Positions 26,874-35,663 of a stretch of DNA of 64,000 bases are shown piece after piece; position 1 is the stretch's first letter; each line of letters starts with the position of its first letter. The notes under the pieces were generated by a model. It searched no databases, was not told the DNA's origin, and worked only from the letters and a program-made list of their open reading frames with translations. The translations under genes and the position numbers were made by a program. Source of the stretch: DATBVX01 sp963705495 (GTDB taxonomy: Bacteria; Pseudomonadota; Gammaproteobacteria; Steroidobacterales; Steroidobacteraceae); assembly GCA_963705495.1 (NCBI GenBank), contig CAVPJQ010000004.1, positions 62,001 to 126,000 on the forward strand, written 5' to 3'.

Positions 26874-28076
26874 CTAACGAGCTCGTATCGAGTGCAGAGC
26901 GAGTGCGCGGCGCAGAACGATCAGCAGGAGCAGCAATACCAACGTCAGGAGGACGACGGTTTCATCCGGGTACGCGATCATGAACACGATCGGCGTCAAC
27001 ACCATGCGCGTCACCGCTCGCAATGTCTCGTGTCGTGCGATTACCTGCGCGAGAGGCGGAGAGTACTGGTAATAGAAGTCGACGAACACGCGACCCGGGT
27101 CACTCTGCAACAGGACCCGATCGCGAAACTGCCGTAGCGTCACGACGTGCCGCTCAAGCGGTGAACCGAATGCGGCCGTTGCGATGAAGCACCGCGCAAC
27201 GAGAAGGCCTCCTTCACACGCCTGGGTGGCTGGAATGTCGACATCGCGATCGAGCTGATTGTTGTCCGGTGCATAGTCCTGATCCGCGCTTGAGACCATG
27301 AGAGTCAACGTCTGGGTTTGCGGGCTGGTCAGGCGAATGGCGTCGGACTTGACGCTCAAGCGAATCGTCTCGCCGCCGCCAAGCCTCGCGATGACGCATC
27401 GGGTATCCATGCAATCCGCACCGTCGAAGCTCCGATTGGGCTCCTTGACTCCCATGAAACGCAGGTTCGGCGCGAGATCCGGAGCTTGACGCAGATCGAC
27501 AGTCACCTCGAGGGCCGTGTCTGGCCCCGCGTTCACGACATCCACGACCGTGTCGTAGTGCACTTCGCCACACGGCAGCTGGGAACCAAACAACGGTGCC
27601 GAGAAATCCACAGACAGGTCGACGCAGCGCGTGTCGGCTGACTGGCGTATGGCTGCAGTCGCGCGGTTGTTGGTCCGATTCTGGTCCGGATCGCCAACGA
27701 TCGCCGCGGTGTTGACGATGCAGGTTGGAGGTGTCGCCGTCGCCACGACTGCCGGAATGACCAGCGTCGCATCAGCGCCCCGACCGAGATCGCCGATCAT
27801 CCAGTCACCGCTCGCTGGATCGTACGTTCCGAGGCTGGCAAATGGCGCCGTGCCAGCAGGAATCCTGAGCTCGGGTGGCAGAAGGTCGCGCACAACCACG
27901 GCTGACGCCGAATCGACACCGACATTCGTTACCAACACCGTGAACTCGACCGGCTGAGCGCTTGCAGGAACCGAGATATCGACGCTCTTGCGAACCTCGA
28001 GGTCTGCATCTGCCAGTGCGGTCATCGACGACAGCAGAATGAGCCCCGCAACAGAGACGGTCGTGTTCTTTTGCAT
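26874..28076 (-). CDS. DUF11 repeat surface protein with CFI-box C-terminal domain
   Basis: 400 residues. A signal peptide (VAGLILLSSMTALADA) is followed by two DUF11/CARD-like beta domains: residues about 24-145 (VRKSVDISVPASAQPVEFTV) and about 150-285. At residue 296 a CFIATAAFGS motif starts the CFI-box C-terminal module with RQFRDRVLLQSDPGRVFVDFYYQYSPP. The protein ends in a strongly hydrophobic helix (VLLTLVLLLLLIVL) and a basic tail. This is the tripartite shape of proteins anchored or sorted at the envelope. It is divergent from the c-di-GMP riboswitch operon; the DUF11 domains recur in the 39-43 kb protein. Confidence 0.82.
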   Translation of the reverse strand: MQKNTTVSVAGLILLSSMTALADADLEVRKSVDISVPASAQPVEFTVLVTNVGVDSASAVVVRDLLPPELRIPAGTAPFASLGTYDPASGDWMIGDLGRGADATLVIPAVVATATPPTCIVNTAAIVGDPDQNRTNNRATAAIRQSADTRCVDLSVDFSAPLFGSQLPCGEVHYDTVVDVVNAGPDTALEVTVDLRQAPDLAPNLRFMGVKEPNRSFDGADCMDTRCVIARLGGGETIRLSVKSDAIRLTSPQTQTLTLMVSSADQDYAPDNNQLDRDVDIPATQACEGGLLVARCFIATAAFGSPLERHVVTLRQFRDRVLLQSDPGRVFVDFYYQYSPPLAQVIARHETLRAVTRMVLTPIVFMIAYPDETVVLLTLVLLLLLIVLRRALALHSIRAR

Positions 28077-28443
28077 GACGCAAGGCTCCAGCCGTCCCAG
28101 CGTACGCCGGCCTCCGCATCGTTGAAACTAGTACTGGCACGGGCTCGGAGGTCATGCGCCGAATCGCATCGCCGATGGTGGGCGGCATGATCACCGCGCC
28201 GCTCCTGTCGGAGGCGACGCAAGCAGAATGAATCTGGCGAGTCAACGCTAGAACGATTACAAGAGTTGTCCAAAAAAAACCACATTCAACGCACAGAATC
28301 CTGAAAGGGTTGAGTTGCTCGCAACCGCGGGGACTTACGCGAAAACGCAGGATTAAGTCAAGGAAACACCCAAGCCCATACGTTGGTGATGTGTGAGTCA
28401 CGTCACACCGCCCGATCAAAACCGGCGCAAGGATGTGCGCGGT

Positions 28444-28529
28444 TTCACGACAGGGCAAACCCACCGAAAGGTGGCGACGCAAAGTCTCCGGTCTAAAGAG
28501 CACGAGCTCCATGACAGCGGGACCGCCGA
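28444..28529 (+). ncRNA. Cyclic di-GMP-I riboswitch (GEMM-I), copy 1
   Basis: The plus strand holds the GEMM-I consensus in order. CAGGGCAAACC opens the P1b helix CCACCGAAAGGTGG with its GAAA tetraloop. CGACGCAAAGTCTCCGGTC follows, then TAAA, a second hairpin (GAGCACGAGCTC) and ATGACAGCGGGACC. The GCAAAG..CCGG segment forms the ligand pocket. Copy 2 at about 38937 is nearly identical in all conserved parts. It lies about 340 bases upstream of the TPR/ExbB/ExbD operon. The expression platform was not resolved and no clear T-tract terminator was seen. Confidence 0.9.
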
Positions 28530-28866
28530 AATCCAGTCGACTAACCGGCTGCTCGGTGCGTTCCAGACGATGCGTTGCACCTGGTGGTAGGGAGGGGGAC
28601 ATGACTGGATGCCATTCGACTGAGAGTGGACTCGTCCGCTCACACTGCGATCCGCGGCCCGCGCTTCAGTGCCGGCTCGGAGCTTGCAACCTCACAAACT
28701 CTTGCCACAGACGAGAGTGTTTCGCTCGAGGCCGAGGGTCCGAGCGTGAACGCACCGTGCGCATCGAGCTGAAATAGCCCGAACGCTCGACACCATCTTC
28801 AAGTTTGCACTGCCCGAGCTCCTCGGGCCTACGTAAACCCGCGCTGCGCTGAAGAGGTATTCGCCC

Positions 28867-29400
28867 ATGTCCCAGGCAATCCGAAGTCTCGTGCTGAGCA
28901 TCCTGCTTTGCGTCTGTGCGACGCCAGGTCGGACGCAAGACGCTGCGCGCGAGCAGATGAAAGGCCTCGACGAACAGGTCCAGGAGGTCAAGTCCGACGT
29001 CCTGAGTATTGCAGCGGACCTCAATCAGCTGGAGGAGAAGCTGCTCTACCCGTCCAACACTCACGTTGCCGTCTTTGTGGCGATTGCGCAGGGCGAGACT
29101 TTCCGTCTCGACGCGGTGCAGGTTCAGATCGACGGGCAACTCGCCGCGCACTACATCTACACCTTCAAGGAACTCGAAGCACTGCAGAAAGGGGGCGTGC
29201 AGCGGATCTATACCGGAAACATCACCACCGGACAGCACGAGATCGCGATCTCGCTCAACGGCAAACTCGCGAGCGGCAAGGAATACACGCAGACAGAACG
29301 TTTCCCCTTCAGCAAGGGCATCGGGCCCAAGCTCATCGGTGTAACGCTCGCCGGCCCGGATTCCGGCCAGCCCGCGATCGACGTTGGAGACTGGCACTAG
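28867..29400 (+). CDS. Exported protein of unknown function, first gene of the riboswitch-controlled operon
   Basis: 177 residues. A signal peptide (SLVLSILLCVCATPGRT) is followed by a predicted coiled coil (about residues 25-60, MKGLDEQVQEVKSDVLSIAA) and a beta-rich domain: VAVFVAIAQGETFRLDAVQV, then the VQRIYTGNITTGQHEIAISL strand. It is not recognised as a named family. GAAGAGG lies just upstream of the ATG, and the stop overlaps the GTG start of the TPR gene. Being first behind the c-di-GMP riboswitch and coupled to TPR genes, it is probably a periplasmic component of the same machine. Confidence 0.7.
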   Translation: MSQAIRSLVLSILLCVCATPGRTQDAAREQMKGLDEQVQEVKSDVLSIAADLNQLEEKLLYPSNTHVAVFVAIAQGETFRLDAVQVQIDGQLAAHYIYTFKELEALQKGGVQRIYTGNITTGQHEIAISLNGKLASGKEYTQTERFPFSKGIGPKLIGVTLAGPDSGQPAIDVGDWH

Positions 29401-31127
29401 TGCATCGCGCGCGGCACCTGATGCCTGGACTGGCGTTGGCCGCTTTGCTGGCCACGCGCCCGTCGCCGGCTGACGACTTGAAGGATCTGTATTTCGGAGA
29501 GGCCTTCTATCAAGCCTATCAGGGCAACTATTTCGAGGCGCTCGAGCGGCTTGATGCGGAACTTGCTCAGCATCGCCGCGTCGACGAGCCGCAGCTCGAT
29601 TCGCTCCACTACCACATCAGGCAGGCGGACTTTTCCGTCGGCGACTTCGAGCTCAACTACCGGATGCACCTGCGCGCCGGGCGCGCGATTCGGGCTGTCC
29701 TCGAGGGCGACGTCGAGGAGAGCGTACGCAATGAAGCCGCCTTTCGTCTGGCGCGCATCCACTTTCAGAAAGGTCAGGCGGAAGACGCGCTCGAGGCGCT
29801 CGAGCGAATCCACGGCAAGGTGCCCGAAGCGATACAGGCCGAGGTCGAGTTCTTGCGTGCCAATGTCTACTTGGCGCTTGGACGGCCGGCAGATGCGGCG
29901 GATGTCCTGAAGGGTTTGCAGGGCGCAAAGAGTTTGCGCGGGTTCTCCGCGTACAACCTTGGAATTGCATTGCTGCAGGCAGGGCGTTCGGCCGAAGCCC
30001 TGCAGCAGTTGGACAAGGCTGGTCAGATCAAGAGCCCTGATCCCGCTACTGCCGCCATCGAGGACAAGTCCAACATGGTGCTCGGCAGGCTGATGCTCGA
30101 GTCGGCGAATTTCGAGCGCGCAGAACGATCCTTCGATCGCGTGCACCTGGAAGGACCGTATTCGAACCAGGCGCTGCTTAGCGCCGGGTGGGCGTACGCC
30201 TCTGCCGAGAACTACGAGCGAGCCCTGGTTCCCTGGAACCTGCTGGTCGAGCGCGACGTGACCGACAGTGCCGTGCAGGAAGCCAAGCTCGCTCTGCCAT
30301 ATGCGTACGGTAAGTTGAATGTGTACGGCCGCGCCGCAGTCCTCTACGACACGGCGCTCGTCTCTTTCGGTGAAGAGCTGGAAAAGGTGGATGCCTCGAT
30401 CCGGAGCATCCGCGAAGGCAAATTCCTCAAGGCGCTGGTGCGCGAGGAGATCAAGCAGGACCAGGAGTGGGTCGTTCGTCTGCGCACGCTGCCCGACGCT
30501 CCGGAGACCTACTACCTGACGGACGTGATGGCCTCGCACGATTTCCAGACTGCGCTCCACAACTACCTGGACATGGAGGATCTGCGCAAGAGATTGCTGA
30601 CCTGGCAGAGCAGCTTCGACGCCTTCGACGACATCATTCGCCTGCGGCGGGAGAACTACGAGCCGCTGCTGCCGACGATCGATGCGCAGTTCCGGGAGCT
30701 CGACTCACAGATTCGCCTGCGCATGGAGCAGCGCGACAACCTGGATCGACGCCTTCAGGCCATCCTGATCGCGCCGAGGCCGGAGCTGCTGGCCACAGCC
30801 GATGAACGCATTCTTCAACAGCGCATTCACGCGCTCGAGACGGCGGTGCAGGCAAGCAATGATCCGCAAGCCGCGGCTCTCCAGGAGCGCATCCAACGCC
30901 TGAAGGGAGTCCTCACCTGGACACTGCGCACGGAGTACCCCGAACGCCTGACGCAAGCACACAAGCACCTGCGCGAGCTCAACGACGACGTCGCGATCTT
31001 GAGGGCGCGATACGACGCGTTCGTCAGGACGAGACAGGCGGCAGTGCACAGCTATGTGGGTTACGACCTGCCGATCAACCGTCTGCGTGCTCGTGTCCGC
31101 GAGGCACTCGAGCAAGTGAATAGCTGA
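29400..31127 (+). CDS. TPR-repeat periplasmic protein, frame broken near the 3' end
   Basis: 575 residues from GTG 29400 (overlapping the upstream TAG); ATG 29421 is an alternative. A signal peptide (PGLALAALLATRPSPA) precedes helical TPR-like repeats: LYFGEAFYQAYQGNYFEAL, AFRLARIHFQKGQAEDAL, AEVEFLRANVYLALGRPADA and NQALLSAGWAYASAENYERA. The C-terminal third (about 380-575) is coiled coil. The true C-terminus is probably KARGQRLEVYQTQARY through RATKTQAGGGL ending at 31372: the sequence there is coding but in another frame, behind an imperfect duplication. The protein resembles the TPR components of Glt/Agl-type envelope complexes. Confidence 0.75.
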   Translation: MHRARHLMPGLALAALLATRPSPADDLKDLYFGEAFYQAYQGNYFEALERLDAELAQHRRVDEPQLDSLHYHIRQADFSVGDFELNYRMHLRAGRAIRAVLEGDVEESVRNEAAFRLARIHFQKGQAEDALEALERIHGKVPEAIQAEVEFLRANVYLALGRPADAADVLKGLQGAKSLRGFSAYNLGIALLQAGRSAEALQQLDKAGQIKSPDPATAAIEDKSNMVLGRLMLESANFERAERSFDRVHLEGPYSNQALLSAGWAYASAENYERALVPWNLLVERDVTDSAVQEAKLALPYAYGKLNVYGRAAVLYDTALVSFGEELEKVDASIRSIREGKFLKALVREEIKQDQEWVVRLRTLPDAPETYYLTDVMASHDFQTALHNYLDMEDLRKRLLTWQSSFDAFDDIIRLRRENYEPLLPTIDAQFRELDSQIRLRMEQRDNLDRRLQAILIAPRPELLATADERILQQRIHALETAVQASNDPQAAALQERIQRLKGVLTWTLRTEYPERLTQAHKHLRELNDDVAILRARYDAFVRTRQAAVHSYVGYDLPINRLRARVREALEQVNS

Positions 31128-31303
31128 TGCGCGGCAAGGTCAGCTGATCGAGACGTGCACAACGAGCTCAAGGCCCGCGGCCAGCGCCTCGAGGTCTATC
31201 AGACCAGCACGATACGCTGATCGCGCGGCAGGGTCAGCTGATCGAGACAGTTGCAGTCAACGAGCTCAAGGCCCGCGGCCAGCGCCTCGAGGTCTATCAG
31301 ACC
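31118..31303 (+). repeat. Imperfect tandem duplication (88 and 95 bp copies) at the end of the TPR gene
   Basis: Copy 1 is 31118-31205 and copy 2 is 31209-31303. From CAACGAGCTCAAGGCCCGCG to TATCAGACC they are identical; before that they differ by several one-base gaps (GCTGATGCGCGGCAAGG against GCTGATCGCGCGGCAGGG). Copy 2 keeps an open frame that continues the upstream protein, while copy 1 does not. This is either a real recent duplication or an assembly error in noisy reads. Confidence 0.8.
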
Positions 31304-31373
31304 CAGGCACGCTATGCGGTCGCGGATAGCTACGATCGCGCCACGAAGACGCAGGCCGGCGGAGGGCTCTGAA

Positions 31374-31715
31374 ATGCGTCGCTCTCACCTGGCCTTGATC
31401 GTTGCACCTACCCTGGTTTTCGCCGCCTGCGCCGAGAACCCGGACAAACGCACGCTCGCCAGTCTGCACGAGGTGCCGGCGGATACGACCGACGTGCAGG
31501 TGCAGGTCAGTGAGGGCATCGACAAGGCGACGCAGAGCTACCAGCGCTTCCTGGACGAGACTCCCGAGAGCGCGCTGACACCGGAAGCCATGCGGCGCCT
31601 CGCGGATCTCAAGATCGAGAAGGAGTACGGAATTCTGGGAGACGGCAAGCCGGTGGAAAGTCGGCGCCGAGCACCGCCCAGAATGTCGATGTACCGCTGC
31701 GAATCGCAGATCTGA
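31374..31715 (+). CDS. N-terminal part of a large TPR lipoprotein (frameshifted gene)
   Basis: ATG 31374 starts MRRSHLALIVAPTLVFAAC, a lipoprotein signal with the lipid-modified Cys in FAAC. A helical segment follows (VSEGIDKATQSYQRFLDETP, then the MRRLADLKIEKEYG TPR helix). The frame is lost near 31660. Coding-like fragments then appear in other frames (EQLPAPQATAKIDTRAAQRK; ATNQQSVASADELSELPLPD) until the frame is regained near 31913. With the next two entries it makes one ancestral gene of about 1060 codons spanning 31374-34566. Confidence 0.6.
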   Translation: MRRSHLALIVAPTLVFAACAENPDKRTLASLHEVPADTTDVQVQVSEGIDKATQSYQRFLDETPESALTPEAMRRLADLKIEKEYGILGDGKPVESRRRAPPRMSMYRCESQI

Positions 31716-31886
31716 GCAACTGCCGGCTCCGCAGGCCACGGCGAAAATCGACACGCGCGCTGCGCAGCGCAAAGCGATCGACACGGACATCGCCGACGAT
31801 TTCGGAGCGCGATCTCGAGCGACGCGCCACGAACCAGCAGTCCGTCGCCTCGGCCGACGAATTGTCCGAACTGCCATTGCCGGACG

Positions 31887-33407
31887 GTGCGAATCCGGAT
31901 CTCGAGCGAGCCGGGCCGCTGCGAGGCCATCAAGCTGTACGACGAGCTGCTCGCGAAGTACCCGTCCTACGCTTACCGCGACCAGGTGCTCTACCAGAAA
32001 GCTCGAGCGTGCGACGAACTGGGTCGCACCGACGAAGCCATGAAGGTGATGCAGCAGCTCATTGCTGAGCATCCGCGCTCGCGCTACCTCGACGAGGTGC
32101 AGTTCAGGCGAGCAGAGCACTTCTTTACCAGGAAGAAATATCGCGATGCGGAGGGCGCGTATACCGCCGTCGTCGACATGGGCCCGGGCTCAGAGTACTA
32201 CGAGCTCGCTCTCTACAAGCTCGGATGGACTCTGTACAAGCAGGAGTTCTACGAAGAAGCGCTGCACCGGTACTTCGCCTTGCTCGACTACAAGGTAGCG
32301 AGCGGCTACGACTTCGACTCGACGCACGAAGAGGAGGAGGAGCGCCGCGTCGAGGATACGTTCCAGGTCATCAGCCTGAGCCTCTCGAACCTCGGCGGCA
32401 CGGAAGTCATCGGCGAGTACTTCTCCGCCAACGGACATCGTAGCTACGAAGACCGCGTGTATCGCTACTTCGGCGACTTCTATCTCGCCAAGCTCCGCTA
32501 CAACGACGCCGCAACCGTCTACAAGTCATTCGTCGCGTTGTACCCGCTTCACCCCGTCGCGCCGCACTTCAGTATGCGGACGATCGAGATCTACGAAGCT
32601 GGCGGCTTCCCGAAACTGGTGCTCGACTCCAAGAAAGAGTTCGCCACCCGCTATGGTCTGCGAGCGGAATACTGGCGTCACTTCGACGTCGGCGGATCGC
32701 CGCAGGTGCTGAGTTACCTGAAGAGCAACCTGAAGGACCTGGCGAATCATTACCACGCGCAGTACCAGGATGCGCGCCAGGCGCAGGAGAAGCCCGCCAA
32801 CTACGCGGAGGCGTCGCGCTGGTACCGCGAGTTCCTCGATTCGTTCCACGGCGATCCGGAGGCGCCGCCGCTCAACTATCAGCTGGCCGATCTCTTGCGC
32901 GAGAACGGCGATCAGGCAGGAGCGGCCCGAGAGTACGAACGCACGGCATACGACTATCCCTCGCACGAGAAAGCGGCGGCGGCCGGATATGCCGCGATCT
33001 ACGCGCACCGCGAGTACCTCAAGACGGTGAGCGCGGAGGCCAAGGACGCGGCCAGGCGCGACACGGTCAACAGTTCGCTCAAGTTCGCCGACACCTTTCC
33101 GCAGCACGAGCATGCTGCCGTGGTATTGAGCGCAGCCGCCGAAGACCTGTACGACATGAAGGACTTCGCGCTGGCGAGGAGCTCTGCCCAAAAGCTCATC
33201 GACAGCTTCCCCAACGCGGCGCCTTCCGTGCGGCGCACGGCCTGGGTCGTCGTCGCGCACTCATCCTTCGACCTCGCCGAGTATCAGCCGGCGGAGCAGG
33301 CCTATACGCGCGTTCTCGAGGTGACGCCTCAGGACGACCAGTCACGTGCCGCCGCTCGTGGAGAACCTTGCGGCCTCGATCTACAAGCAGGGCGAGCAGG
33401 CGAATGA
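31887..33407 (+). CDS. Middle part of the large TPR lipoprotein (frameshifted gene)
   Basis: True homology begins near 31913 (RCEAIKLYDELLAKYPSY); the first residues of the open frame are out of frame. It holds about ten TPR-type helix pairs: RDQVLYQKARACDELGRTDEA, then RYLDEVQFRRAEHFFTRKKY, ELALYKLGWTLYKQEFYEEA and later VYRYFGDFYLAKLRYNDAA. An EEEEERRVEDTFQV acid stretch lies near residue 150. The frame is lost near 33345-33355 (after VTPQDDQS). Long TPR lipoproteins of this kind act as periplasmic scaffolds in envelope-spanning complexes; the exact partner is not visible. Confidence 0.65.
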   Translation: MRIRISSEPGRCEAIKLYDELLAKYPSYAYRDQVLYQKARACDELGRTDEAMKVMQQLIAEHPRSRYLDEVQFRRAEHFFTRKKYRDAEGAYTAVVDMGPGSEYYELALYKLGWTLYKQEFYEEALHRYFALLDYKVASGYDFDSTHEEEEERRVEDTFQVISLSLSNLGGTEVIGEYFSANGHRSYEDRVYRYFGDFYLAKLRYNDAATVYKSFVALYPLHPVAPHFSMRTIEIYEAGGFPKLVLDSKKEFATRYGLRAEYWRHFDVGGSPQVLSYLKSNLKDLANHYHAQYQDARQAQEKPANYAEASRWYREFLDSFHGDPEAPPLNYQLADLLRENGDQAGAAREYERTAYDYPSHEKAAAAGYAAIYAHREYLKTVSAEAKDAARRDTVNSSLKFADTFPQHEHAAVVLSAAAEDLYDMKDFALARSSAQKLIDSFPNAAPSVRRTAWVVVAHSSFDLAEYQPAEQAYTRVLEVTPQDDQSRAAARGEPCGLDLQAGRAGE

Positions 33408-34566
33408 GCTGGGCGAATACCGCGCGGCGGCCGACCATTTCCTGCGCGTCAGGCAGGCCGCGCCGACGTCGAAGATCTGCGCGGGTGCGCAGTACGACGC
33501 AGGCGCTGCACTGATTCGCCTGAAGGACTGGACCGCCGCAGCTGACGTGCTGGACGCGTTCCGCCGTACGTACCCCGGGCACGAGCTCGAGAAGGAGGCG
33601 ACGAAACAGCTTGCGTTCGTGCACCGCGAGGCGGGCCAGCTGTCGCAAGCCGCAGCAGAGTACGAGCGCGTCGCGGCGGAGTCGGAGAGCGCCGAGATGC
33701 GCGCCGAGGCGTTGCTGCTCGCGGGAGACCTGTACGAGCAATCGAAGAGCGTGGATCGCGCGCTGGATGTGTATTCGCGCTACGTCGAACAGTTTCCGAA
33801 GCCGGTCGAAGCGGCGGTGGAGACGCGCTTCAAGATCGCCGAGATCTTCAAGGCGAGGAACGACGAAGCGCGCTATCACGAGCAGCTCAAGGAGATCGTT
33901 CGCATCGATGCCGCGGCGGGCAGCGAGCGAACGGACCGGACCAGGAATGTCGCGGCTCGCTCCGCGCTGGTGCTGTCAGAGGAGCTCTACGAGCGCTTTG
34001 CGGCAGTGAAGCTCCTGCAGCCCTTCGAGCGCAGCCTGCAGGACAAGCGGCTAGCAATGGATACGGCGATCAAGGCGTTCGGCAACCTCGTCGCCTACGA
34101 GGTGGGCGAAGTGACGGCGGCGGCCACCTTCTATATGGCCGAGGTCTATTCGAACTTCAGTCGCTCACTCGTCGAATCAGAGCGTCCGCCGGGCCTCAGC
34201 GGAGCGGACCTGCAGAATTACGAGGACGCAATCGAGGAAGAGGCTTTCCCGTTCGAGGAGAAGGCCATTGCAGTCCACGAGAAGAACCTCGAGCTGATGC
34301 CTGAAGGAATCTACAACGCGTGGACGGAAAAGAGCCTGGCGCGCCTTGCGGTTCTGAAACCGGGACGCTACGCGAAGTCCGAGCTCAGCAGCGGGTTCCT
34401 CGGTTCGATCGATCGCTACGTGTATCGCCACCCGGAGCAACCCGGCGTCACAGTCGACAGCGCCGCAGTGGCGCCAGCGGCTGAACCAGCCGCAACAGCG
34501 GCTCTCGCGCCAACGGTCGGCGCGGGCCAGGCAACGCTCCTCGAGCAGACCAATACCCGGGAGTAG
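33346..34566 (+). CDS. C-terminal part of the large TPR lipoprotein (frameshifted gene)
   Basis: It continues the previous entry in the +1 frame from PPLVENLAASIYKQGEQANE, with further TPR units (RAAADHFLRVRQAAPTS, LIRLKDWTAAADVLDAFRR, ALLLAGDLYEQSKSVDRAL). A helical domain follows (VTAAATFYMAEVYSNFSRSL) with the YNAWTEKSLARLAVLKPGRY segment. The last 50 residues are Ala/Pro-rich. The listed start has no ribosome-binding site and is not a genuine initiation point. The stop is 3 bases before the next lipoprotein gene, supporting one operon. Confidence 0.65.
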   Translation: MPPLVENLAASIYKQGEQANELGEYRAAADHFLRVRQAAPTSKICAGAQYDAGAALIRLKDWTAAADVLDAFRRTYPGHELEKEATKQLAFVHREAGQLSQAAAEYERVAAESESAEMRAEALLLAGDLYEQSKSVDRALDVYSRYVEQFPKPVEAAVETRFKIAEIFKARNDEARYHEQLKEIVRIDAAAGSERTDRTRNVAARSALVLSEELYERFAAVKLLQPFERSLQDKRLAMDTAIKAFGNLVAYEVGEVTAAATFYMAEVYSNFSRSLVESERPPGLSGADLQNYEDAIEEEAFPFEEKAIAVHEKNLELMPEGIYNAWTEKSLARLAVLKPGRYAKSELSSGFLGSIDRYVYRHPEQPGVTVDSAAVAPAAEPAATAALAPTVGAGQATLLEQTNTRE

Positions 34567-34569
34567 CTC

Positions 34570-35235
34570 GTGCTACCACGTACTCACGCTGGATTGTTGG
34601 TGTTGGCCTGCCGCGCGATGCCCGGGCTCGCGGCGGCGTTGACGCTCATCGCCTGCTCCGCCACCGCTCCCGCGACCAAGCAGATCGCGCAGACCAAGCA
34701 CGTTCCGCAGGCGCAGATTCAGCAGGACGCAACTGGATTCACGATTGCCGAGGACGTGCGTGTCGCGGTGGACACGCGCAGCCAATACGACAGCGCCATA
34801 CGATTCCTCGAGCAAAAGGACTATGCGCAGGGCATCGCGTTGCTGCTCAAGGTCACAGAGGCTGCGCCTGACGTGACGGCGCCTCACATCGATCTTGGCA
34901 TCGCATACGGCAGGTCGGGCGATCTCGACAAGGGGATCGCCAGCCTGAAGCGGGCTCTGGAGCTCAATCCTCGTCACCCGGTCGCCTACAACGAGCTCGG
35001 CATGCTCTATCGCCGGAAAGGCGAATTCGCTGCGGCACGAGCGAGCTATGAGAAGGCGCTGGCGCTGGCTCCGGAATTTCACTTCGCGAGGCTGAATCTC
35101 GCAATCCTGTGCGATCTGTATCTCGCGGATCTCACCTGTGCCCTGGACAACTACGTTGCGTACCAACAGGTAGTGCCGGGTGACAGCAACGCCGCGATGT
35201 GGATTACCGATCTGCGCGCCCGGGCGGGCCGCTAG
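34570..35235 (+). CDS. TPR lipoprotein
   Basis: 221 residues from GTG 34570; ATG 34618 is an alternative. The lipobox-like LTLIAC follows a hydrophobic stretch, so it is probably an outer-membrane lipoprotein. Three to four canonical TPRs cover about residues 75-205: YDSAIRFLEQKDYAQGIALL, then PHIDLGIAYGRSGDLDKGIA, YNELGMLYRRKGEFAAARAS and FARLNLAILCDLYLADLTCA. The arrangement resembles small TPR lipoproteins that chaperone secretins or assemble trans-envelope machines. It sits between the large TPR gene and the ExbB-like gene. Confidence 0.8.
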   Translation: MLPRTHAGLLVLACRAMPGLAAALTLIACSATAPATKQIAQTKHVPQAQIQQDATGFTIAEDVRVAVDTRSQYDSAIRFLEQKDYAQGIALLLKVTEAAPDVTAPHIDLGIAYGRSGDLDKGIASLKRALELNPRHPVAYNELGMLYRRKGEFAAARASYEKALALAPEFHFARLNLAILCDLYLADLTCALDNYVAYQQVVPGDSNAAMWITDLRARAGR

Positions 35236-35243
35236 GAGGACGC

Positions 35244-35639
35244 ATGTTTCGCAACGTCACCTTTTTCATGCCGCTGCTGCTGGTCGCAGCCGCTGTCGCA
35301 GCCGACGAAGCGGTCGAAAGCACAACCGCGCCGCAGCGGGTAGCCGTGAACAAGGAGCAACCGAAAGCCGAGGCACACGCGAACAAGGAGGAACCGAAAG
35401 CCGATGCGAACGCGAAGAAGGAGGGAGCGAAAGCCGAAGGCGACGTGAACATGTCGGGCATGTCGATTCTGGGAAATGACGAGGCCCCGAAGTCGCTGGT
35501 GATCGTTCCCTGGAAAGGCTCGCAGCTCGGCGAAACACCTGGGATCTCGAGGCTTCTCGACGATTCCACCCAGCCCGTGGACAAGGAAGTGTTCATGCGG
35601 GAGCTGGCGTATTACCAGATCAGATCGAATTCAAAGTGA
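35244..35639 (+). CDS. Small exported protein with Lys/Glu/Ala repeats
   Basis: 131 residues from ATG 35244, preceded by a strong AGGAGG. A signal peptide (FFMPLLLVAAAVAA) leads to a repetitive Lys-Glu-Pro-Ala segment (residues about 34-66, copies of NKEQPKAEAHA and NKEEPKADANA). A short conserved-looking C-terminal domain follows (SLVIVPWKGSQLGETPGISR, ending FMRELAYYQIRSNSK). The family is unrecognised. Its place directly before the ExbB/ExbD genes suggests a periplasmic linker in the same complex. Confidence 0.7.
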   Translation: MFRNVTFFMPLLLVAAAVAADEAVESTTAPQRVAVNKEQPKAEAHANKEEPKADANAKKEGAKAEGDVNMSGMSILGNDEAPKSLVIVPWKGSQLGETPGISRLLDDSTQPVDKEVFMRELAYYQIRSNSK

Positions 35640-35663
35640 TTGGCTACACGAGAGGTTGAAACC

